Assembly: GCF_900090275.1 (NCBI RefSeq)
Contig: NZ_LT607755.1
Span: 1,054,001-1,118,000, forward strand
Direction: 5' to 3'
Length of the DNA stretch: 64,000 bases
Origin: Micromonospora zamorensis
Lineage (GTDB): Bacteria; Actinomycetota; Actinomycetes; Mycobacteriales; Micromonosporaceae
Positions 57,794 through 64,000 of this stretch are shown here, piece by piece (the stretch's first letter is position 1; every line of letters begins with the position of its first letter). Position numbers and translations under genes: made by a program. The notes below the pieces were generated by a model that saw only the letters and a program-made list of their open reading frames with translations, made no database searches and had not been told where the DNA came from.

Positions 57794-58141
57794 TCAGTCC
57801 TGATCCCCGCATCGGACACCGACGCTTTCTATCTCCCCGCTGCGAACCAGTTCCCGGATCGCTATGGTCATGGCCGACACGCCCGGCTCCGGCACGATCA
57901 GCTGGTCAACGGCCCAGAAGTAACTGCCGTTCGCGACTTCGCCGGTCTTCTTCCAACTCGCAAGCAGGCGGCGGACCTCGTCGACGGTGAAGATCGTCAG
58001 GGCCCAACTGGAGCCGTCAGGAAGATCGACGAAGGCATCCACGTTGGCTAGAGACTCGTTGGTGTCCGTGTGGGGATTGAGAAGGATCCGTGCCACGAAG
58101 GTCGGTTCCGTGATGGTCACGTACGGATCGGTGTTGCCCAT
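57794..58141 (-). CDS. Hypothetical protein
   Basis: 115 residues, mixed alpha/beta (VDLPDGSSWALTIFTVDEV, WKKTGEVANGSYFW). Complete, ATG start. Resembles small immunity-type proteins in size and composition, but no family is identified. Confidence 0.55.
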   Translation of the reverse strand: MGNTDPYVTITEPTFVARILLNPHTDTNESLANVDAFVDLPDGSSWALTIFTVDEVRRLLASWKKTGEVANGSYFWAVDQLIVPEPGVSAMTIAIRELVRSGEIESVGVRCGDQD

Positions 58142-58253
58142 GAACGCCCATCATGCCGCACCGAAGTCGAACGTCATCGAGGGATTGTGCGTGCAGTGCG
58201 GTGTAGGTCCGGCGTTGGTCGAGGCGGCTCCGGGATTCGGGCTTGTCAGGCCG

Positions 58254-58581
58254 TCAGGCAGGTGCCGAGGCGCTCCAGAGGCGAAGTGCTCGGTAGCGAA
58301 GCGGCTGGGAGAGTTCGCGCGAGTCCTTCATGTCGGCCAGTACGTCGCGCAGATCCCGGGTCGGCCAGCCGGCGTCCAACCAATCGAGTGCCAGTGTCGG
58401 CCAGTGCTTTCCCCATGCGGTGAGCGCGAACCGCACGAGGGCGGGTAGCCGCCACAGCACGGCGGTCGCGATGAACTGTCCGTTCTCATCGCAGAAAGCG
58501 TTCCAGCACGGCCAACGCTTTACAGCGTTGCCGCAGCCGTCCGATGGTCGGCAATCTGGCGGCTATGTCGTCCGCGGTCAC
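58254..58581 (-). pseudogene. Frameshifted actinobacterial hypothetical gene
   Basis: A GTG at 58581 begins VTADDIAARLPTIGRLRQRC, a start I associate with a widespread actinobacterial hypothetical family. It stops after ALAVLERFLR. The following DENGQFIATAVLWRLPALV is in another frame and continues to the stop at 58254. A one-base shift near 58490 separates the halves, and the middle of the family's usual sequence appears to be missing. Confidence 0.5.
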
Positions 58582-58667
58582 CGGCTGACCCTACTGGCAC
58601 CGCGGCGGCACACATCACCAGCATGATCCGGCCTTCGCAGGCGGTAGGCGGTAGGCGGTGGAGGATC

Positions 58668-59012
58668 ATGTTGGGGATGGGCAGTGTCGTGGAGGTGCGG
58701 AGGCCGGTCGACGTTGCGCAGCTCTGCGCCCGGCTCGGGGATGCGGATGTCAGTCATATCAAAGGCGGTGAGGCCGAACTGGAATGCCCAGCGTGCGAGA
58801 GCGAACTACTCCTCTGCCTGGAGCCTGGGGAATCCACCATCGAACCGGGCCTCTCCTCGGAGTTGGCCAAACGCTTGCATGCCGAGGCCGTGCAGGCGGG
58901 TCGCGAATTCGTGGCTACCTCCCTCACAAAATTGTTCGGCCGTTTCACCTGTCCCGAGTGCCGTACCACGTTCAATATTGCCGATCAGGTGGCAAGCGGT
59001 TTAGCTGAATAA
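58668..59012 (+). CDS. Small protein with two zinc-knuckle motifs
   Basis: 114 residues. LECPACESELLL and FTCPECRTTFNI form two CxxC knuckles about 60 residues apart, likely one zinc ribbon. GGAGG at 58660-58664 supports a start at 58668 or 58677. Function unknown. Its 3' end overlaps the convergent GIY-YIG pseudogene. Confidence 0.55.
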   Translation: MLGMGSVVEVRRPVDVAQLCARLGDADVSHIKGGEAELECPACESELLLCLEPGESTIEPGLSSELAKRLHAEAVQAGREFVATSLTKLFGRFTCPECRTTFNIADQVASGLAE

Positions 59013-59623
59013 TGCATGCGTCCTCTTCTGCCGCTGCCCGCTCGGGATAGGCTTGGGATGCCGCGATGACGAATCGCCATCGTGCTCGGTTCCAAAGCGG
59101 TGACGCGGCAGATGCGTCTAGGACTGCTCGCTCGAGTGTCACTGCAGCTTGCCGGTCCTCCGTCACAGCCCATCTGATATGCAGGTCGGCCCAGTGCAAG
59201 GCGTCCTCGCGCCCAAGTCGCCGCGCGCTTGGGCTGGCCTCCGATGAGTTGCTCAAGGTGCTCCTGCACGAAGGTGGCATCGGCAAGGGCCCGATCCAGG
59301 ACGGCTTCTCCCAGCCCACTGACCGCTGCCTTCCCACGGCGGTACACCGTGAGCCGTCCTCGAAGTCCTTGGCCACGTCGCTCGCCGGCCATGCCCACGT
59401 AGACGAGACCGCCTGCTGCCCCTTGCCGAGCGAGGTACACGCCTGGGAGACGCGGCGCCGAGACAGCCGCATCGTGGAAGGGTAGCCACGGCGACCACTT
59501 TGCAAGGGCGGCGACTACGTCGTTGGCAAGCACCGGACCAGCATGCCGCAAGCGCAAAAGAGGCGAACCTCTGGAGGTATCTGACACGAGGACAACCGGC
59601 GGCAGGCCGACGAGAGACCGCAA
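58972..59623 (-). pseudogene. GIY-YIG-like nuclease-domain gene with a frameshift
   Basis: From 59623 the frame gives LPGVYLARQ ... GLVYVGMAGER ... LRGRLTVYRRGK, matching the GIY-YIG pattern (GVY, about 11 residues, YVG, downstream Arg). After LIGGQPKRAA the coding signal moves to another frame (GREDALHWADLHIRWAV, AAVTLERAVLDA) ending at 58972. A shift near 59215-59225 breaks it. Confidence 0.55.
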
Positions 59624-59653
59624 ACCTTTCCCCGCCGGCCTCCCCTCCGGGCG

Positions 59654-60769
59654 CTACTCGTCGTTCACGCTGAACGCTCGAAGCCCAAGGCCTGGTGCCA
59701 GCGCTCCCGCAAGCCAGGTAACACGGTGATCGCCGGCGGCCAGCCCAGCGCGAGCGACCGTGCACCAGTCGTCGCGATCGAGCAGAGAAAGATAGCCGCT
59801 CAGAACGCGCTCTCGTCCGCCCTCGGGCCAAGCTATTCGTTCCGCCGCTGGATGATGTAAATGCTCAGCCAGTTGCGCGGCGATGACGAAACGCTCTACC
59901 GATGGCTCTAGGCGGCCGGCGTGTTCGCAGTGGGCCTCTAGAACGGCGGAGGCGGGCGGGTAGTGCTCGAGCGTGATGCCCGTGCCGCCGCTGTCAGCCA
60001 TGATGGTCAGCAGCAGACCGGTGTGATCGACCAACTCGCTGTCAGGATTCGCTGCGGTGATCGCCTCATGTAGGTGCGCCGCAGCGGCGACCTCTCCGGC
60101 GAAGTAGCGGTTGAGGTAGTCGCCATCACAGGCGCGTCGCAGCATCCATGGCCGCGCTGCGGTGCTGCCGATCGTGCACAGGGACTCCACGACATAGACC
60201 CGTCCCCAGCCCGTGACCCGCTCGGCTAGCCACAGCAATGCGTCCGAGCCGCCGCACCACGACCGCCGTTCGAGCGCGCGGGCGGCCAGTGGGCCGAAGT
60301 AGCCCGACAGCAACCCGATCGTTTTGATCAACTCGATGTCGTCCTCATCCCACACGGTGGTCAGCAACGCCAGACCAACAGTCGCAGCGCACCGATCGGT
60401 CGCGTGCTGGACAAGCCATCGACCGGTCGCTCGGACACGTTCGGCGTCCACGCGACAGGCAGCAGCCGCGATGTGTTCATTGGGATGGATCGGAACATAG
60501 AGGTCATGGAACGCTCCGGCAAGATCGCCTGGAACGGCGGATGGATCGGCGAAATGCGTATCCAAGACGGCGGCGACGTCAGCACCGCTGCGGCGCCGAT
60601 CCTCCGGCTCTCGAGGACGGGACTTCCGACCTCGGTGCTGTCCATCATCCGGATACGGCTCACCGTCACGGAGAAGAGGCGCGTCGGGATCCTCACGATG
60701 CATCCGCAACGCATGATCAAATAACGACAGCTGAGGTCCGAGCAGCCCGGGCTCGGGTGTCACGCTCAC
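59654..60769 (-). CDS. Hypothetical protein, alpha-helical
   Basis: 371 residues, intact. Helical and repeat-like (ALLTTVWDEDDIELIKTIG, LWLAERVTGWGRVYVVESL), possibly an ARM/HEAT-type solenoid. No catalytic motif. Preserved among decayed neighbours. Confidence 0.6.
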   Translation of the reverse strand: MSVTPEPGLLGPQLSLFDHALRMHREDPDAPLLRDGEPYPDDGQHRGRKSRPREPEDRRRSGADVAAVLDTHFADPSAVPGDLAGAFHDLYVPIHPNEHIAAAACRVDAERVRATGRWLVQHATDRCAATVGLALLTTVWDEDDIELIKTIGLLSGYFGPLAARALERRSWCGGSDALLWLAERVTGWGRVYVVESLCTIGSTAARPWMLRRACDGDYLNRYFAGEVAAAAHLHEAITAANPDSELVDHTGLLLTIMADSGGTGITLEHYPPASAVLEAHCEHAGRLEPSVERFVIAAQLAEHLHHPAAERIAWPEGGRERVLSGYLSLLDRDDWCTVARAGLAAGDHRVTWLAGALAPGLGLRAFSVNDE

Positions 60770-61031
60770 CGGCGGACAGAGGACTCGATTCTTTCGATCA
60801 TGTCCGGATCATGCCAGGCACTTCAGCCGACCAGCAACCCCGCGCCGGATTGGTTGACCTCCCGGCCACGTGGCCATCGGGGCGAGTGGGCTATGGCCGA
60901 CGCCGATGAGCACCGCCCGAGGTGACCGGCAGCCGATGGATCAATGCCGCCAGTCGCCTAAGGCGAGGGGAAGGCCGCCCGGCTCGCGGGCCCGACGAGC
61001 GGCAGTCCGGAAGACGACGGATACTCGCCTG

Positions 61032-61205
61032 ATGACTGGACCGGATCTCGACCCCGAACAGTATCCGCCCATCGACCCGCGTGAACCGGTGCCCGACGAC
61101 GTGGGCGTCCTTCTGCCTGGCGCGCCGGACGAACTGCCCGAAGCCCCGGCCGAACCGACGCCAGACGACGGTGGCAACGCCGGCGGCGTGCGCGAGCCGG
61201 CATAG
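61032..61205 (+). CDS. Possible small acidic protein
   Basis: 57 residues, Pro/Asp/Glu-rich (DPEQYPPIDPREPVPDD). Looks disordered. Might be the tail of a lost larger gene; the coding evidence is only composition. Confidence 0.3.
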   Translation: MTGPDLDPEQYPPIDPREPVPDDVGVLLPGAPDELPEAPAEPTPDDGGNAGGVREPA

Positions 61206-61329
61206 ATCCGTCGGCGATCGAGCGCGACACCAGCCCGACCGCCGATGCCGGCGCTCAAGACGTCGGGGCGCCGCCCAGCGGATCCGCATACGCCGCCGGC
61301 TACTGCGAGCCCGGTTTGGGGAGCAAAAC

Positions 61330-61842
61330 ATGCCAATGGGGCTCATCATGGGCATCTACACCGACGCCGGCTCCGGTCGGCACAACGACGTCTGGCCCAA
61401 GACCTGGAGCGTCGACTACCTGCGCGTCTACAAGAAGGACGGCGGCTACCCGGTGTCCTATCAGCGGCTGAAGAACCGGCAGACCGGCCAGTACGTCAAG
61501 GACGACGGCAGCGGCACCGCCAAGTACGTCGCCGCTTCCGGCACCGACCAGTCCGCTCAGTGGGCCGTCGAGAACGTCGACGGCTACGTCCGGCTCAAGA
61601 ACCGCGCCACCGGCAACTACCTCCACGTGGAGAACCAGACTGGCACCGTGCAGACCGGGACGGTGCCCGGCACCTACTGGTCGGCGCAGTGGAGCCAGGA
61701 GTCCGTCGACGGTCACCTACGCCTGAAGAACCGTTGGAAGGGCACCTACGCTCATACCGAGAACATGACCGGCAGCGTCCAGTACGGCGCCGCGCCCGCC
61801 GGCTGGTGGACCAGCCAGTGGACGCTCGAACCCGGCTCCTGA
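61330..61842 (+). pseudogene. 3' fragment of secreted GH16-like hydrolase with trefoil-like module
   Basis: The frame opens with the end of a GH16-type domain (VWPKTWSVDYLRVYKKDG), lacking the catalytic core and signal peptide. It continues with three related repeats of about 50 residues (YQRLKNRQTGQYV, VRLKNRATGNYLH, LRLKNRWKGTYAH), each closed by SAQW or TSQW. Upstream in-frame sequence has no homology. A truncated remnant ending 18 bp before the right repeat. Confidence 0.6.
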
Positions 61843-61860
61843 CGAACCGCGAGAGCCGCA

Positions 61861-61900
61861 ACCAGCATCCCCCACTCTGAGTTCTCGCAGGTCAAAGGCC
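61861..61900 (+). repeat. Candidate attachment-site repeat, right copy
   Basis: Matches the tRNA-Val 3' end and flank (50304-50343) at 34 of 40 positions, including ACCAGCATC, CCCACTCT and GCAGGTCA. It also leads into a terminator, as the left copy does. Confidence 0.5.
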
Positions 61901-61927
61901 ATCTCCCGGGTTCGGGAGGTGGCCTTT
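61894..61927 (+). terminator. Terminator at right repeat
   Basis: AAAGGCCATCTCCCG pairs with CGGGAGGTGGCCTTT around a 4-nt loop (one mismatch-type pair), ending in TTT. Confidence 0.7.
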
Positions 61928-62096
61928 ATGCTGCGCCTGGGTGCCCACCGCTGGCCCGCCGGACGGAGCGGGGATCACCCTGGCGAGGGAGGCCGGCCAC
62001 CAGGTGCGCGGTGCGATGGTCGGGCCACCACCGGCTGTCGCCGGAGGACGAGGAGGCGTCGGTGGCGGCTGTGGCCGCGCAGGGTGAGACTGGGTG

Positions 62097-62213
62097 ATGA
62101 CGATGACGAAGCACGCCGTCCAGGCCGCACGGATGTTCGACGGCGAGCGCCTCGTGGACGGCGGAGTGCTGGTCCTGCTCGACGGCGGCCGCATCGCTCC
62201 CGATGCTGATTAA
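62097..62213 (+). pseudogene. N-terminal fragment of an amidohydrolase
   Basis: 38 codons: FDGERLVDGGVLVLLDGGRI is the typical beta-sandwich start of imidazolonepropionase-like amidohydrolases, but the frame stops before any metal-binding motif. It overlaps an upstream frame end by 4 nt (TGATGA), suggesting it was once in an operon. Confidence 0.5.
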
Positions 62214-62419
62214 GCCAGACGCGCGCCCGGATCCGGACGGCCCACCGGGGTACGACGGGTCAGCATTCACCAGATCAATCCTCGCCGGACACGATAACCC
62301 GGCGATTCGCCCCGCCGCCTCCCCGCCGACGCAATGCATCACGACCGCGACGCTCATAGCCTGTTGGAGCGGCCGGGTCTCGATCTGGACCCCAGCCGCC
62401 TGAGGAGAGAGGCAACGCC

Positions 62420-62929
62420 GTGCGAGCAATCCCGCTGTTCGTCGTGGCACTGGTGCTCTGCGGGTGTACTGCACCAGCCCCGCCCGCCGCCGGCCCGGCC
62501 TCGCCGGCCGGGTCGGCGCCGGTGCCGTCGGCGCCGGCCGCGTCGCCGCCGGTGCCGGCCTTCCAGCAGAGCCTGCCCGGCAGCGCCCGGCGCGAGTGCG
62601 TCGCGGTGCCCGGCGACGCCACGCTGGTGCGCTCGGGCGACTTCATCGCCGGGGACTTTGTGGAGTACCGCCGGCAATGGCATCCTGACCTCGGCCCCGA
62701 CCTGGGCAAGCTGTTCTGGCTGCCGGCCCGCCCCCAGCTCAACGCTGCGCTCACCGTGACCGCGACCTCCGGCGGCCGCACCGAGACCTACAGCGCCGGC
62801 TCGCTGGCGACCAACGACGCCGGGCAGGCGATGTACCCCAGCGGCATCCCGTTGCCGGCCGCCGGAACGTGGAAGCTCGTCGCGCAGGCCGGCGACGGGT
62901 GGGGGTGCTTCGAGCTGACACTGCTCTGA
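62420..62929 (+). CDS. Putative lipoprotein
   Basis: 169 residues from a GTG. Hydrophobic leader with VLCGC (atypical lipobox), Pro/Ala/Ser-rich linker to about 50, then a beta-rich domain (ECVAVPGDATLVRSGDFI, AAGTWKLVAQAGDGWGC). Predicted surface-anchored; function unknown. Confidence 0.6.
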   Translation: MRAIPLFVVALVLCGCTAPAPPAAGPASPAGSAPVPSAPAASPPVPAFQQSLPGSARRECVAVPGDATLVRSGDFIAGDFVEYRRQWHPDLGPDLGKLFWLPARPQLNAALTVTATSGGRTETYSAGSLATNDAGQAMYPSGIPLPAAGTWKLVAQAGDGWGCFELTLL

Positions 62930-62997
62930 CCGGCGTTCGGCGCGCGCCCGGGCCCAGCTCAGCGGACAACACCAACGCCAGTCAGCTCCGATCCCAA

Positions 62998-63207
62998 ATG
63001 AACGGCTACGTCAAAGACGGGGCGCTCAACAGCTACCACGTCTCCTGCGCCAGGGCCATCGCCGACATCACCCGGGACCGTGGCCTGGACAAGCGGGCGG
63101 CGCTCATCGCCATCACCACCGCGATCGCCGAAAGCAGCCTGCACAACTACACCGAGCCCAACGACTTGGCGCGGCGGCCGGTGCGATCGAGAGCTGGCGG
63201 GACGTGA
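62998..63207 (+). pseudogene. Fragment of a secreted peptidoglycan-hydrolase-like gene
   Basis: Contains RGLDKRAALIAITTAIAESS followed by LHNYTEPNDL, the lysozyme/transglycosylase-like segment common in secreted actinobacterial proteins. After that the expected FQQRPS-type continuation is missing and the frame ends. No signal peptide. Confidence 0.5.
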
Positions 63208-63399
63208 CCCGCATCAGCAGCAGGAAGGCCGCTCGGCATCTCCGAAGTCGAGTCCAGCGATCCGGTAGGAAGGCCGCGCTGGCGTGCTCGATGAGCGCCA
63301 AATAACACCCGGTACCGACAAGTCAACCCGCCGTGATTTGGGCAATCGGCATCAAGGGCCGGCTGCCGCCCTGGCGCATCCGGGCTGACGCTCTACATT

Positions 63400-63412
63400 G
63401 ACATCTGACGTC
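63400..63412. promoter_or_regulatory. Operator-like palindrome before the adenylate-kinase-like gene
   Basis: GACATC-T-GACGTC, two mismatches or fewer from the GntR-type motif, 53 bp before the start codon. TTGACA at 63398-63403 overlaps it. Could be chance. Confidence 0.3.
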
Positions 63413-63465
63413 ATGTGCTAATTGTGCTGATAGCTTGGCTCGTCGGCGTCCCCAAGGGAGTGCAC

Positions 63466-64000
63466 ATGCCCAACGTGGCCCTCATCGCCGGCCCGGTAGT
63501 CGACCTGGCTTCCGCTGCGTCGGCCCTGGCAGCCACCGGCCTACAGGTCGTCAGCGCAGGCAACGTCTTCCGCCAACACGTGCAGCAGCAGACTCCGCTG
63601 GGCGAAGAGGCGAACGGGTATATGCAGGCCGGACATCTTGTCCCGGATGAGCTGATGGTCGGAGTGGTCGCTGAAGCCCTAGCCAACGTCGACGGCGGCT
63701 GGGTGCTGTACAACTTCCCTCGCAAGATCCGTCAGGCCGAGTTGCTGACGCAGAGCGGTCACGGGCCCGACACAGTGATCGAGCTCGTCCTGACTGAGGA
63801 CCAACTCCGTCTCGCCGTTCACCGCCGGGTAGAACGACGGATAGAACTGGACCCCCAGCAAGCCGAGCGACGCCAGGAACTCCTGCTCATGTACACGCAT
63901 TCACAAGAGAACCACCAAGAGCAGATCGAGCCGTTGCGCGCCTATTACCGGACCCACGGCCTGTTGCAAACCGTCAGTGGCTTCGGCGACCTCGAAGACG
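63466..64000 (+). CDS. Adenylate-kinase-like protein lacking a P-loop (3' end outside window)
   Basis: 178 complete codons to the edge; ATG at 63466 with AAGGGAG 5 nt upstream. The pattern follows adenylate kinases: GNVFRQHVQQQTPLGEEA, MQAGHLVPDELMVGVVAEAL (NMP-binding region), WVLYNFPRKIRQAELL (the DGFPR segment), VIELVLTEDQLRLAVHRRV and YYRTHGLLQTVSGFGDLE. The N-terminus (NVALIAGPVVDLASAASAL) has no GxxGxGK, and the Asp of DGFPR is Asn. Probably not an ordinary kinase. A degenerate paralogue or a sensor are options. Confidence 0.7.
   Translation, partial: MPNVALIAGPVVDLASAASALAATGLQVVSAGNVFRQHVQQQTPLGEEANGYMQAGHLVPDELMVGVVAEALANVDGGWVLYNFPRKIRQAELLTQSGHGPDTVIELVLTEDQLRLAVHRRVERRIELDPQQAERRQELLLMYTHSQENHQEQIEPLRAYYRTHGLLQTVSGFGDLED

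Noticed and set aside
1..64000. CRISPR arrays, IS elements or integrase genes
   Set aside because: No regularly spaced repeats, transposase motifs or tyrosine/serine recombinase signatures were seen; the tandem repeats at 14.5, 23.0 and 46.3 kb are short and lack spacers.

Overview
High-GC actinobacterial chromosome. The SsgA-family sporulation protein, Tat and lipoprotein signals, frequent GTG starts and secreted hydrolases carrying ricin-type (CBM13) and F5/8 type C (CBM32-like) modules suggest a filamentous Micromonosporaceae, perhaps Micromonospora. That assignment is inference; there is no rRNA in the window.

Positions 1-46250 form one large host-type or mucin-type glycan utilisation locus. 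Secreted enzymes: sialidase (GH33, cut by the left edge), beta-galactosidase (GH35), a GH31 enzyme resembling alpha-N-acetylgalactosaminidases, three GH20 hexosaminidases, a GH36-like enzyme, alpha-L-fucosidases of GH29 and GH95, and a beta-helix protein. A sulfatase follows an SsuABC-type ABC transporter. Intracellular modules: a tagatose/galactosamine operon (PfkB kinase, SIS isomerase, class II aldolase), L-fuconolactonase, and a sialic-acid operon (family-5 binding protein, permease, fused permease-ATPase, ATPase, NanA-, NanK- and NanE-like proteins). Regulators are one DeoR, one ROK repressor and two FadR-type GntR proteins. The logic is to strip sialic acid, fucose, galactose, hexosamine and sulfate outside, import, and feed central metabolism.

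Two operator families tie the locus together. A palindrome close to GACATCnGATGTC recurs upstream of the sialidase, the beta-helix/GH20 operon, the GH20/ABC-sulfatase divergon, the GH95/fuconolactonase divergon and the GntR/sialic-acid divergon, twice placed immediately after the -10 box. A TTGCATC/GATGCAA dyad lies before the GH35, DeoR and GH31 genes.

Positions 46330-50317 carry ordinary genes: Rrf2, AraC, SDR, SsgA-like, PGPGW membrane protein and tRNA-Val(CAC).

From the 3' end of that tRNA to 61.9 kb lies a probable ancient, decayed island. An imperfect 40-bp copy of the tRNA 3' end and its flank recurs at 61861. Between them are hypothetical proteins, immunity-like or zinc-ribbon proteins and at least four frameshifted genes. 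Further gene fragments follow, and the window ends inside an adenylate-kinase-like gene with no recognisable P-loop.
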